DNA of 64,000 bases from Brevundimonas sp. (lineage in GTDB: Bacteria; Pseudomonadota; Alphaproteobacteria; Caulobacterales; Caulobacteraceae). Numbering within the stretch: position 1 is the stretch's first letter; each line of letters opens with the position of its first letter. The translations under genes were made by a program, and so were the position numbers. The notes under the pieces were generated by a model. The model did no database searches. It saw nothing but the letters and a program-made list of their open reading frames with translations, and was not told the origin of the DNA. Shown in pieces: positions 51,207-59,851 of this stretch. The stretch covers positions 1 to 64,000 of the forward strand of contig QFQU01000009.1 in the NCBI GenBank assembly GCA_003248965.1. Reading direction: 5' to 3'.

Positions 51207-52871
51207 TCAACGCCCGGTCATTCGGGCGGCCTGGCGCTCCAGATCGTCGGCGCGGCGCAGCATTTCATCGGCGCGGGCGGGCAGGGAGGCGGACAGGGCG
51301 CGCAGTTCCGCGTCCGTCACCGTATTTCCGCGCGCGCGGTTCTCGGCGATCTGGCGCGCCCGATAGGTCGGGTCCTGGAGGCGGACGCTTTCCGTCCGCA
51401 TCTGGGCCGCGCCGGCCCGCATCTGTTCGGCGCCGCGGGCCAGGTCCGCGCCTCCGCGACGTTCAGCCTGGCGAGCCTGCTGCTGCGCCCGTTCTCCGGC
51501 GAGGCGGGCGTCTTGGGCCTGGCGTCGCGCCTCCACCGCCTGTCGTCTGGTCTCGACGGCCTGTCGGCGGGCGTCTGCGGCGCGGGCGCGGACATCGGCG
51601 GCGATCTGGCGCGCTTCCTCGGCCATTTGTTGGTCCTCCGGCGAGCCGTTGACGGTGTAGGTGTAGCTGACGCTCCTTGAAGGCGGAGCGGGGTGCGCGG
51701 GCGGAGACGGAGGCGCGGGCGGAGCCGGGACCGCGGCGCTCGAAGACCAGGACGGGACAGGCGGTGGGGCCGGAGGCGCAGGCGGTGCGGGCGGCGCCTT
51801 CACCGACACGGTCCTGATCAGGCGCAGCGGCGTCGTTTCAGCGGCTCGCCCGGTCAAAACGAGAACGGCGGCCTCAGGCGTGGCTTCACGCATGGTGTCG
51901 ACGGCGACCGGCGTCTCGGCCCTCTTGCGGCTCAGCTCCAGGGCGGCCAGGGGCGTGGCGACGGCGGCCAAGGCGACAACCGACAGGGCGATGGTCAGCG
52001 GGCGACGACGGGCGTTGGTATCGGACATGATGCAGGCGATCCTTGTCTTGAGGGTTCGGGCGTCCGCGGCCATGGCGGTCGCGGCGTAAGGGGCAGGCTG
52101 AGCGGCCAGACGAACCAGTGTCCGGGCGTAGAGGCGGCGATCCACGGTCTGCAGCGCGCTTTCGTCGGCGGCTTCCTCGGAGCGGGCGACCAGTTCCGCG
52201 TGCAGCCGCCAGACCAGTGGATTGAACCAGAACAACGCCAGGGCCAGGCGCGACAGGATGAGGAAGATCCAGTCGTTGCGCCGCAGGTGGGCCAGTTCGT
52301 GAGCCAAGATGGCCGGCGCGGCCTGGCGCTCGGCCAGGCTGGCCGGATCGACCAGGATGACCCCCGGCGACACGCCCCAGCTCAACGGACTGGACAGATG
52401 GTCGCTGGCCACCAGGCGCGGCCGAGCCGAGGGCGAGAGAACATCGAGCGGCGCGGACCAGGCGGCGCATTTCACTGCGCGACCGTCGCGCGTCCAGCGG
52501 TTCAGCGTGTGCAGTCCAAGCAGCAACCGCCCTGCCAGCATCGCGACGCCAAGCAGCCAAAGCAGGCCGACCGCGGTCGCCGCCGTCGGCCACGGCAGGC
52601 TTGCGGAAACCTCCAGTCCCGCGACGGGACCGACCTCGCCCCGCCACATCGGCAAGACGGCCGTGGGCGTCGGCGCCGCAGGCAGCAGCGTCAGGGTCAG
52701 GTTCGGCAGGACGGCCATCAAGATCGGCAGGGTCAGCAACAGACAGACCACGCCGCGCAGGATGTCGGCGCGTTCCGCCGGGCGTCGGCTCAACACCCGC
52801 GCGCAGATCAGGCCGGCGCCGGCGATCAGGCTGGACTTGACCAGCAGGGACAGCAGCAGGGTCCAGGTCAC
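51207..52871 (-). CDS. M56 family (BlaR1-type) membrane metallopeptidase
   Basis: 554-residue membrane protein. Four hydrophobic segments occur in the first 320 residues, with the M56 zinc motif H-E-L-A-H in 'ILAHELAHLRRNDW' and the downstream Glu region 'ARSEEAADESAL'. In BlaR1/MecR1 this protease removes the BlaI repressor upon beta-lactam binding. Here the C-terminal beta-lactam sensor domain is missing; instead there are a transmembrane helix, a Pro-rich linker and a long Arg/Ala/Gln coiled coil with A-R-R-Q-A repeats. The GTG start overlaps the BlaI stop (GTGA). The signal it senses is unknown. Confidence 0.92.
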   Translation of the reverse strand: MTWTLLLSLLVKSSLIAGAGLICARVLSRRPAERADILRGVVCLLLTLPILMAVLPNLTLTLLPAAPTPTAVLPMWRGEVGPVAGLEVSASLPWPTAATAVGLLWLLGVAMLAGRLLLGLHTLNRWTRDGRAVKCAAWSAPLDVLSPSARPRLVASDHLSSPLSWGVSPGVILVDPASLAERQAAPAILAHELAHLRRNDWIFLILSRLALALFWFNPLVWRLHAELVARSEEAADESALQTVDRRLYARTLVRLAAQPAPYAATAMAADARTLKTRIACIMSDTNARRRPLTIALSVVALAAVATPLAALELSRKRAETPVAVDTMREATPEAAVLVLTGRAAETTPLRLIRTVSVKAPPAPPAPPAPPPVPSWSSSAAVPAPPAPPSPPAHPAPPSRSVSYTYTVNGSPEDQQMAEEARQIAADVRARAADARRQAVETRRQAVEARRQAQDARLAGERAQQQARQAERRGGADLARGAEQMRAGAAQMRTESVRLQDPTYRARQIAENRARGNTVTDAELRALSASLPARADEMLRRADDLERQAARMTGR

Positions 52872-53242
52872 GACTTGCGCTCCACGGCCTGATCGATGGC
52901 GCGTTCCAGGGCGGCGGCCTCTTCCGGCGTCAGCCTCTGGCCCAGGCCCAGCAGGGCGGTCGCGGCGCTGGCGGCGGAACCGGCGAAAAAGGTGTCGATC
53001 ATCCGCCGCATGGCGTTGGCGGCGACCGTCTCGGTGCGTTGGGCCGGGCTGTAGACGAAGCCGTCGGGGCCGGAAGTCCGCATCACCAACCCCTTTCCCT
53101 CCAGCCGTGTCAGCAGGGTTCGGACAGCGGAATCGCTGAGCGGATCGGACAGGGCGTTGCGGACTGCGGCGGCCGTGCCGCTTTCCAGTCGGCAGAGGAT
53201 TTCGAACACCTCTCGCTCGCGTCGGGGCAGGGACTCGATCAC
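52868..53242 (-). CDS. BlaI/MecI/CopY-family transcriptional repressor
   Basis: 124-residue dimeric winged-helix repressor. 'LPRREREVFEILCRLESGTAAAVRNAL' (in part) and the recognition helix 'SDSAVRTLLTRLEGKGLVMR' match BlaI; the C-terminal half is the dimerisation domain cleaved by the partner protease in the Bla/Mec systems. GTG start with GGAGAG seven bases upstream. It is followed directly by the M56 gene and preceded by two perfect palindromes fitting the TACA-N2-TGTA operator. Confidence 0.93.
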   Translation of the reverse strand: MIESLPRREREVFEILCRLESGTAAAVRNALSDPLSDSAVRTLLTRLEGKGLVMRTSGPDGFVYSPAQRTETVAANAMRRMIDTFFAGSAASAATALLGLGQRLTPEEAAALERAIDQAVERKS

Positions 53243-53265
53243 ACGGGTCTCTCCGTTTCATGTTC

Positions 53266-53293
53266 GCTACATTTGTAGCGTTACATGTGTAAC
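53266..53293. promoter_or_regulatory. double BlaI-type operator upstream of blaI
   Basis: Two contiguous perfect 14-bp palindromes, GCTACA-TT-TGTAGC (53266-53279) and GTTACA-TG-TGTAAC (53280-53293), each contain TACA-N2-TGTA, the core of known BlaI/MecI operators. They lie 24-51 bases before the BlaI start and should overlap its promoter, giving autoregulation. Confidence 0.82.
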
Positions 53294-53342
53294 GGATTGG
53301 GGCGGGATTGAGGCGGCGAGATGAACTCGCGGTAGGGTGCGG

Positions 53343-54389
53343 CTATAACCGGATTTCGCGGCGCTCGGCGGCGCTACGCAGGCCGGCGTCCAACACCCGC
53401 ATGACGGTCAGGGCCTGGTCGGCGGGGACGGGCGGACGGGTTTCGCCCCGGATGGCGTCGCGCATGGCGGCGTAGAAGGCGGGGTAGTCGCCGCGTTCGG
53501 ACGGGACGGTCGTGCGCTTGGCTTCCCCCTCGACCACGCGAACCAGGACGCCAGGCGACGGATCGACGCCCCAGGCAGGATCGCCGGGACGAAGTCCGGC
53601 CTTGGACTGATCTTCCTGCGGATCCAGACCGTGTTTGATGAAGCTGCCGCCCGTGCCGTGGACGGCGAAGCGCAAGGTGCTGTCGGCGGCCAGAAGGCTT
53701 ATGTTCAGGATCACCCGCATCCGGTCGTAGCGCAGCAGAACGTGGGCGTAGTCGATGCCGGTCGCGCCCTGACGTTGGGGCTGAAGGTCGGCGTAGACGC
53801 CCAGGGGCGGGCCGAACAGCTGGACCGCCTGGTCCGCCAGATGCGGCCCCAGGTCGGCCCAGATCCCGCCGTCGCGCCGGTCCTTCCAGCGATCGGTCAC
53901 GGTGGGGCGGAACCGGTCGAAATGGCTTTCGTACACCGCGATCTCGCCCAGGGCGCCGTCGGCGATCAGCCGGCGCAGGGTCAGGAAGTCGGCGTCCCAG
54001 CGCCGGTTCTGGAACACGCTGAACACGCCCGGCGCCTGGGCGGCCAGGGCGGCGACCGCCTCGGCCTCTTCAAGCGTGGCGGCGAAGGGTTTGTCCACTA
54101 CCACCGACTTGCCGGCCTTCAGGGCGGCGATGGATTGCTCGGCGTGAAGCGCATCCGGTGTGGCGACGACGATCAGGTCGATGTCGGTGCGCGCCAGGGC
54201 CGCGTCCAGGTCCGGCAGAACCTCGACCTCGGGCAGTTCGGTCTGCACCGCCTTGGGCCGGGAAGAGACGACGACACGCAGGGCCAGGCCGGGCGTCGCG
54301 GCGATCAGGGGAGCGTGGAAGGTCTGGCCCGCCAGGCCATAACCGATCAAGGCGACGCCCAGTGGGGCGGAGGAGGGGGATGGGATCAT
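53343..54389 (-). CDS. Gfo/Idh/MocA-family oxidoreductase
   Basis: 348-residue NAD(P)-dependent dehydrogenase. Rossmann motif 'VALIGYGLAGQTFHAPLI', 'VVATPDALHAEQSIAALKAGKSVVVDKPF' (in part, with the conserved K-P), and C-terminal substrate domain with 'RWKDRRDGGIWADLGPHLADQAVQLFG' (in part). Resembles E. coli YdgJ-type sugar or inositol dehydrogenases; the substrate is unknown. ATG at 54389; an in-frame ATG at 54416 would add nine residues. Confidence 0.9.
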   Translation of the reverse strand: MIPSPSSAPLGVALIGYGLAGQTFHAPLIAATPGLALRVVVSSRPKAVQTELPEVEVLPDLDAALARTDIDLIVVATPDALHAEQSIAALKAGKSVVVDKPFAATLEEAEAVAALAAQAPGVFSVFQNRRWDADFLTLRRLIADGALGEIAVYESHFDRFRPTVTDRWKDRRDGGIWADLGPHLADQAVQLFGPPLGVYADLQPQRQGATGIDYAHVLLRYDRMRVILNISLLAADSTLRFAVHGTGGSFIKHGLDPQEDQSKAGLRPGDPAWGVDPSPGVLVRVVEGEAKRTTVPSERGDYPAFYAAMRDAIRGETRPPVPADQALTVMRVLDAGLRSAAERREIRL

Positions 54390-54453
54390 GACCCGATCCA
54401 AACGCTCCGACACCATCTTGTCGAGCCCGGATGACCGCCCGTAGCCCTTCTTG

Positions 54454-55887
54454 TCAGCGATCCGGTTCCTGCCCCTCCAAGCGATAGGGCACCACGCCGC
54501 GTTCGTTCTCAGAGACGTGCAGCGTCCGGTCCAGCGGCGGGAAGGCGCGCTGGGTGCAGTCGGTGCGTTCGCAGATGCGGCAGCTGACGCCGATCCGCGT
54601 CGCCGGCCCGTTCAGATCCAGCCCGGCTGCATAGACCAGCGACCCCGCGTGTTCGATCTCGCATCCCAGCGAAAGGGCGTAGCGCCGGTCCTCGGCCAGG
54701 TAGGAGCCGCTGGGCTTGGATACGCTTCTGGCGATGGAAATGTAGCGCGATCCATCCGGCATCTCGGCCAGCTGCACCCCGATCCGGTCGGGGGCGGCGA
54801 AGGCTTCGTGCACGTTCCACAGGGGGCAGGCGCCGCCGAAACGGGCGAACTGGAACCGCGTCGCGCTGTGCCGCTTGGTGATGTTCCCGGCCATGTCCAC
54901 GCGGGCGAAATAGAAGGGCACGCCGCGCCAGCCGGGCCTTTGCAGCGTCGAGAGCCGGTGACAGACCTGTTCGAAGCTGATCTGGAAGCGGGTGCGCAGC
55001 CGGTCGATGTCGTGCCGCTCGGTCCGCGCCGCCTCCAGAAAGGCGCGATAGGGCAGCAGCAGGGCGCCGGCCGCATAGTTGGCCAAGCCGACCCTCGCCA
55101 CGTCGCGCGCCGCCTGGGTGCGGAAGGCCGCGCGGTCCAGCTCGGCTTCGATCAGATCGCGGAACGAGAGCAGGGCCAACTGGTGCGCCATCTGGAAGGC
55201 GCGCGTCGCACCGGGTTGCCAGGCGTCCAGCGACAGCACCCGGCTGACGGGATCGTAGCGGCGCAGCGCCGCCTGGCCCGCCACATTGACCACCCGCACG
55301 CCGTGGATCTGGGCCAGGGCCGCCTCCAGCCGCCGCTCCAGCTGACCGTCCGGCGGCAAGGCGTCGGCCAGGGCCTCGGCCGCCGTGTCCAGTCCGTCGA
55401 TATAGTTGTCGCGATAGTGGAAGAAGTCGCGCACCTCTTCATAGGGCAGCAGGGCGGCCGCCGCGCCGCGCTCGTCTCGGCCCAGGGTGTCGTCCAGCGC
55501 CTTCACCCGTTCGTCCAGTCGGCGGAAGGTCTGATGCAGGGCCAGGAACTGGCGGGCCAGGCGCGGGGTGTTGGCGACCGCCTGTTTCAGTTCGGCGGCG
55601 GACGGCGGTTCGGCCCCGCCGCTGACCGGCCCGACGATGTCGGTCGTCGCCTCGCGCAGATCGGCGATCAGCCGGGCGTCCCCCTCCAGATCGAACAGGC
55701 TGGCGTCCACATGGAAGGCGCGGGTCAGGGCGATCAGCACTCGCGCCGTCGCCGGCCGCTGGTTGGTTTCCAACTGCGACAGATAGGAGGGCGACAGGCC
55801 CAGTCGTTCGGCGCAGGCCTCCAGCGTCCAGCCGCGCGCCTCGCGCAGCTTGCGCAGCTTGGCTCCCAAAAAGAGTTTCTCAGCCAT
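54454..55887 (-). CDS. short-chain fatty acyl-CoA regulator (ScfR family, PccR/RamB-like)
   Basis: 477-residue regulator. N-terminal XRE helix-turn-helix 'LRKLREARGWTLEACAERLG' with 'LSPSYLSQLETNQRPATAR'; a central IrrE-like domain ('AFQMAHQLALLSFRDLIEAE', 'ANYAAGALLLPYRAFLEAA'); and a C-terminal domain ending in a cysteine cluster ('VSCRICERTDCTQRAFPPL'). In Rhodobacter sphaeroides PccR, of this family, controls propionyl-CoA assimilation and binds TTTGCAAA-type sites. Here it is divergent from pccB and flanked by a TTTGCAAA inverted-repeat region. ATG at 55887; a TTG six bases upstream is less likely. Confidence 0.92.
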   Translation of the reverse strand: MAEKLFLGAKLRKLREARGWTLEACAERLGLSPSYLSQLETNQRPATARVLIALTRAFHVDASLFDLEGDARLIADLREATTDIVGPVSGGAEPPSAAELKQAVANTPRLARQFLALHQTFRRLDERVKALDDTLGRDERGAAAALLPYEEVRDFFHYRDNYIDGLDTAAEALADALPPDGQLERRLEAALAQIHGVRVVNVAGQAALRRYDPVSRVLSLDAWQPGATRAFQMAHQLALLSFRDLIEAELDRAAFRTQAARDVARVGLANYAAGALLLPYRAFLEAARTERHDIDRLRTRFQISFEQVCHRLSTLQRPGWRGVPFYFARVDMAGNITKRHSATRFQFARFGGACPLWNVHEAFAAPDRIGVQLAEMPDGSRYISIARSVSKPSGSYLAEDRRYALSLGCEIEHAGSLVYAAGLDLNGPATRIGVSCRICERTDCTQRAFPPLDRTLHVSENERGVVPYRLEGQEPDR

Positions 55888-55888
55888 T

Positions 55889-55957
55889 CGCAACTTTGCA
55901 GATCATCGGATCGTCCTTTGCAAGTCGGCGCAGTTCCACACTTTTTGCAAAGTTGCG
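55889..55957. promoter_or_regulatory. paired ScfR/PccR operator candidates between regulator and pccB
   Basis: A 12-bp inverted repeat, CGCAACTTTGCA (55889-55900) and TGCAAAGTTGCG (55946-55957), spans the divergent promoter region; the right copy sits in TTTGCAAA and is followed by two more TTTGCG copies. Between them CTTTGCAA (55917-55924) is a third half-match. ScfR-family regulators bind TTTGCAAA-type sequences, so these are likely operators serving both directions. Confidence 0.7.
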
Positions 55958-56018
55958 TTTGCGTATTTGCGATGAAGGCGCCACGCCTTGCCTCACGAAC
56001 AAGAGGCGCAAACTCATC

Positions 56019-57554
56019 ATGACTCAAGCCATCCTTGAAGAACTGGAGCGTCGTCGCGCCGCCGCACGGCTGGGCGGCGGGGAAAAGCGTATCGCCGCCC
56101 AGCACGCCAAGGGCAAGCTGACGGCGCGCGAACGGATCGGCGTGCTGCTGGACGAGGGCTCCTTCGAGGAGACCGACATGTTCGTGGAGCACCGCAGCCA
56201 CGACTTTGGCATGCAGGACCAGCGCATCCCCGGCGACGGCGTCGTCACCGGGCGTGGCACGATCAACGGTCGGCTGGTCTATGTCTTCTCCAAGGACTTC
56301 ACGGTGTTCGGCGGCTCGCTGTCGGGCGCCCATGCGGCCAAGATCGTCAAGCTGCAGAAGATGGCCCTGACGACCGGGGCCCCGATCATCGGCCTGTTCG
56401 ACGCGGGCGGCGCGCGGATTCAGGAAGGGGTCGAGAGCCTGGCCGGTTACGCCGACATCTTCCTGCAAAACACCCTGGCCAGCGGCGTCATTCCCCAGAT
56501 CAGCGTGATCATGGGCCCGTGCGCGGGCGGCGACGTCTATTCACCGGCCATCACCGACTTCATCTTCATGGTGAAGGACACGAGCTACATGTACGTGACT
56601 GGCCCCGATGTGGTGAAGACCGTCACCAACGAGGTGGTCAGCCACGAGGACCTGGGCGGGGCGCGGGTCCATGCGGGCAAGTCGGGCGTGGCGGACGGGG
56701 CGTTCGAGAACGATCTGGAGGCCCTGTCGGAGGTGCGCCGCCTGATCGGCTTTCTGCCCCTGTCGAACCGCGAAAAGCCGCCGGTGCGGGAATCCTATGA
56801 CGCCCCTGAGCGGGACGAGCCGTCGCTGGACACTCTGGTGCCGGCCAATCCGAACCAGCCTTATGACATGAAGGAGCTGATCCTGAAGGTGGTCGACGAG
56901 GCCGACTTCTTCGAGATCGGGGCCGACTTCGCCAAGAACATCATCTGCGGCTTCGGCCGGCTGGACGGCCAGACGGTCGGCATCGTCGCTAACCAGCCTC
57001 AGGTGCTGGCGGGCGTGCTGGACATCGATTCAAGCCGCAAGGCCGCGCGTTTCGTGCGGTTCTGCGACGCCTTCGACATTCCGCTGGTGACGCTGGTGGA
57101 CGTGCCGGGCTTCATGCCGGGGACCAAGCAGGAATATGGCGCCCTGATCAAACACGGGGCCAAGCTGCTGTTCGCCTACGCTGAGGCGACCGTGCCGAAG
57201 CTGACCCTGATCACGCGCAAGGCCTATGGCGGCGCCTATGACGTGATGAGTTCCAAACACTTGCGCGGCGACGTCAACTACGCCTGGCCGACCGCCGAGA
57301 TCGCGGTCATGGGCGCCAAGGGCGCGGTCGAGATCATCTTCCGCAAGGAGGCCGGCGATCCCGAGGCGCTGGCGGCGCGCGAGGCCGAATACAAGGACCG
57401 CTTCGCCAACCCGTTCGTGGCGGCGGGCCTGGGCTATATCGACGACGTCATCATGCCCCACGGCACGCGGCGGCGGCTGGTGAAGGCGCTGCGAACGCTG
57501 AAGAACAAGGTCCAGGAGAACCCCTGGAAGAAGCACGACAATATTCCGCTGTAG
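56019..57554 (+). CDS. pccB: propionyl-CoA carboxylase beta subunit (carboxyltransferase)
   Basis: 511-residue carboxyltransferase that moves the carboxyl group from carboxybiotin to propionyl-CoA, forming methylmalonyl-CoA. Crotonase-like halves show 'FSKDFTVFGGSLSGAHAAKI', 'GLFDAGGARIQEGVESLAGY' and 'MGPCAGGDVYSPAITDF' in the N domain, and 'VDVPGFMPGTKQEYGALIKHGAKLL' (in part) with 'KAYGGAYDVMSSKHL' in the C domain. ATG at 56019. It begins the propionate operon; the next start lies eight bases after its stop with a strong Shine-Dalgarno. Confidence 0.97.
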   Translation: MTQAILEELERRRAAARLGGGEKRIAAQHAKGKLTARERIGVLLDEGSFEETDMFVEHRSHDFGMQDQRIPGDGVVTGRGTINGRLVYVFSKDFTVFGGSLSGAHAAKIVKLQKMALTTGAPIIGLFDAGGARIQEGVESLAGYADIFLQNTLASGVIPQISVIMGPCAGGDVYSPAITDFIFMVKDTSYMYVTGPDVVKTVTNEVVSHEDLGGARVHAGKSGVADGAFENDLEALSEVRRLIGFLPLSNREKPPVRESYDAPERDEPSLDTLVPANPNQPYDMKELILKVVDEADFFEIGADFAKNIICGFGRLDGQTVGIVANQPQVLAGVLDIDSSRKAARFVRFCDAFDIPLVTLVDVPGFMPGTKQEYGALIKHGAKLLFAYAEATVPKLTLITRKAYGGAYDVMSSKHLRGDVNYAWPTAEIAVMGAKGAVEIIFRKEAGDPEALAAREAEYKDRFANPFVAAGLGYIDDVIMPHGTRRRLVKALRTLKNKVQENPWKKHDNIPL

Positions 57555-57562
57555 GAGCGAAG

Positions 57563-59851
57563 ATGCGTTGGATTGATGAACTCGTGTCAGCGTTCCATGC
57601 TTTGGGCGGCGCTGCTCGATACGAAGACTTGTATGCCTACGTCGAACAGACGACGTCTCGTAAACTTACGGCAGAGTGGAAAGCGACGGTACGTCGCACG
57701 ATTGAAGATCACTCCAGTGATTCAGCAAATCACCGCGCTGAAGATTTATTTGAGCATTTAGATCATGGCTTCTGGGGGCTACGTGCTGAAAAGGGCGCTG
57801 CTGCCGTTGCTGCGAAACGCGCGAAAATGTCTGCGAGAGAAGTCGTCGAAGAGGCGTTGACCGCAAAGCCTAGAATGTTCTCCAAAATCCTCATCGCCAA
57901 CCGGGGCGAGATCGCGGTTCGGATCATCAAGACCAGCCGCAAGATGGGCATCAAGACGGTGCAGGTCTATTCGGAGGCCGACGCCGGGTCGCTGGCGGTC
58001 GAGATGGCCGACGAGGCGGTGCTGATCGGGCCGGCGCCGGCGGCGCAGTCCTATCTGCTGGCCGACAAGATCGTCGAGGCGGTGCGCCAGACGGGGGCGC
58101 AGGCCGTGCATCCGGGCTTCGGCTTCCTGAGCGAGAACGCCGGGTTCGCGCGGCGTCTGAGGGATGAGGGGATCGCCTTCATCGGCCCGAACCCCGAGGC
58201 CATCGAGGCCATGGGCGACAAGATCAGCTCAAAGAAGCTGGCGGCCGAGGCCGGGGTCTCGACCGTGCCGGGCCATATGGGGCTGATCGAGACGCCGGAC
58301 GAGGCGGTGAAGATCGCGCGCGAGATCGGCTATCCGGTCATGATCAAGGCCTCGGCAGGCGGCGGCGGCAAGGGCATCCGCGTGGCCCATTCGGACGCCG
58401 ACATGGCCGAGGGCTTCGCGGCGGTGAAGGCCGAGGCGCTGAACGCCTTCGGCGACGACCGGGTCTTTTTGGAAAAGTTCATCGTCGATCCGCGCCACAT
58501 CGAGATCCAGGTGCTGGGTGACAAGCACGGCCATGTCGTTCACCTGTTCGAACGTGAATGTTCGATCCAGCGCCGCAACCAGAAGGTCATCGAAGAGGCG
58601 CCGTCGCCCCTGCTGGACGAGGCCACCCGCGCCGCCATGGGGGCGCAGGCCGTCGCCCTGGCTCAGGCTGTGAACTATGACAGCGCCGGAACGGTCGAGT
58701 TCGTGGCCGGTCAGGACAAGAGCTTCTATTTCCTGGAGATGAACACCCGTCTGCAGGTCGAGCATCCGGTGACGGAACTGATCACCGGCGTCGATCTGGT
58801 CGAACAGATGATCCGCTCGGCCTGGGGCGAGAAACTGGCCTTCGAACAGAAGGACCTGGCGATCAACGGCTGGGCCATCGAGAGCCGCATCTACGCCGAA
58901 GACCCCTATCGCGGCTTCTTGCCCTCCATCGGGCGGCTGGTCCGCTATGAGCAGCCGCAAGAGGGCGATCAGGGCGACTACACCGTCCGCAACGATTCCG
59001 GCGTCCGCGAGGGCGACGAGATCTCGATGTTCTACGACCCCATGATCGCCAAACTGTGCGCCTGGGGCGAGACGCGCGACGACGCGGTGCGCGGCATGGC
59101 TCGCGCGCTGGAGGACACCCATCTGGCGGGTCTGGGCCACAACGTGCCCTTCCTGGCGGCGGTGATGGACCAGGAGCGGTTCCAGTCCGGCCAGCTTTCG
59201 ACCAGCTACATCAAGGACGAGTTTCCTGAGGGTTTCCACGGCCTGACGCCGACGCCCGAGCAGGTGAAGATCCTGATCGCCTGCGCCGTCGCCATGAACG
59301 AGGTGATCGCCGAACAGGACGGCGACCCCAGCGAGCGCACCGACTGGACCGTCCTGCTCGACAAGACGGCCCATGCGGTCGAGGTCGGCTATGACGAGGC
59401 CGAAGACCTGGTCGTCGTCATCGACGGGGAAGAGGTTTCCCTGTCCGAGATCGACTGGCGGCCGGGTCTGTCGCTGTTCAAGGCGGTGCTGGACGACGAC
59501 GCCTTCACCGCCGAGGTCAAACGCGTCGCCGACGGCTTCGACATCCGTCACCGCGCGGTCAGGGCGCGGGTGCGCGTGCTGCGGCCCGACGTGGCGCACC
59601 TTTACGCCCTGCTGCCCGAGAAACAGGCGGCGGACACCTCCAAACTGGTGCTCTCTCCCATGCCGGGCCTGGTGGTGGACATCCCCGTGACCGAGGGCCA
59701 GGAGGTCAAGTCCGGCGAGACCGTCGCCATCATCGAAGCCATGAAGATGCAGAACATCCTCAAGGCCGGACGCGACGGCAAGGTGAAGGCGGTCAAGGCC
59801 AAGGCGGGCGACCCCGTCGCCGCCGACGACGTTCTGGTGGAGTTCGACTGA
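57563..59851 (+). CDS. pccA: propionyl-CoA carboxylase alpha subunit with atypical N-terminal domain
   Basis: 762-residue biotin-dependent carboxylase subunit. From Met105 it is ordinary PccA: biotin carboxylase start 'MFSKILIANRGEIAVRI', ATP-grasp 'KASAGGGGKGIRVAHS', 'EMNTRLQVEHPVTE', a BT linker, and the biotinyl domain with 'EAMKMQ' (Lys728). Residues 1-104 are extra: 'MRWIDELVSAFHALGGAARY', 'LTAEWKATVRRTIEDHSSDS' and 'FGHGFWGLR'-like closure resemble the small winged-helix domain often found at the N-terminus of mobile-element and restriction-associated proteins. That part has about 53% GC by hand count (57563-57874) and AT-ending codons. AGGAG precedes the ATG at 57563; the internal ATG at 57875 has no clear Shine-Dalgarno. 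Confidence 0.93.
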   Translation: MRWIDELVSAFHALGGAARYEDLYAYVEQTTSRKLTAEWKATVRRTIEDHSSDSANHRAEDLFEHLDHGFWGLRAEKGAAAVAAKRAKMSAREVVEEALTAKPRMFSKILIANRGEIAVRIIKTSRKMGIKTVQVYSEADAGSLAVEMADEAVLIGPAPAAQSYLLADKIVEAVRQTGAQAVHPGFGFLSENAGFARRLRDEGIAFIGPNPEAIEAMGDKISSKKLAAEAGVSTVPGHMGLIETPDEAVKIAREIGYPVMIKASAGGGGKGIRVAHSDADMAEGFAAVKAEALNAFGDDRVFLEKFIVDPRHIEIQVLGDKHGHVVHLFERECSIQRRNQKVIEEAPSPLLDEATRAAMGAQAVALAQAVNYDSAGTVEFVAGQDKSFYFLEMNTRLQVEHPVTELITGVDLVEQMIRSAWGEKLAFEQKDLAINGWAIESRIYAEDPYRGFLPSIGRLVRYEQPQEGDQGDYTVRNDSGVREGDEISMFYDPMIAKLCAWGETRDDAVRGMARALEDTHLAGLGHNVPFLAAVMDQERFQSGQLSTSYIKDEFPEGFHGLTPTPEQVKILIACAVAMNEVIAEQDGDPSERTDWTVLLDKTAHAVEVGYDEAEDLVVVIDGEEVSLSEIDWRPGLSLFKAVLDDDAFTAEVKRVADGFDIRHRAVRARVRVLRPDVAHLYALLPEKQAADTSKLVLSPMPGLVVDIPVTEGQEVKSGETVAIIEAMKMQNILKAGRDGKVKAVKAKAGDPVAADDVLVEFD

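Noticed and set aside
52872..53261. Extension of the M56 frame upstream through blaI
   Set aside because: This part is the wrong frame of blaI; the M56 protein begins at the GTG that overlaps the BlaI stop.
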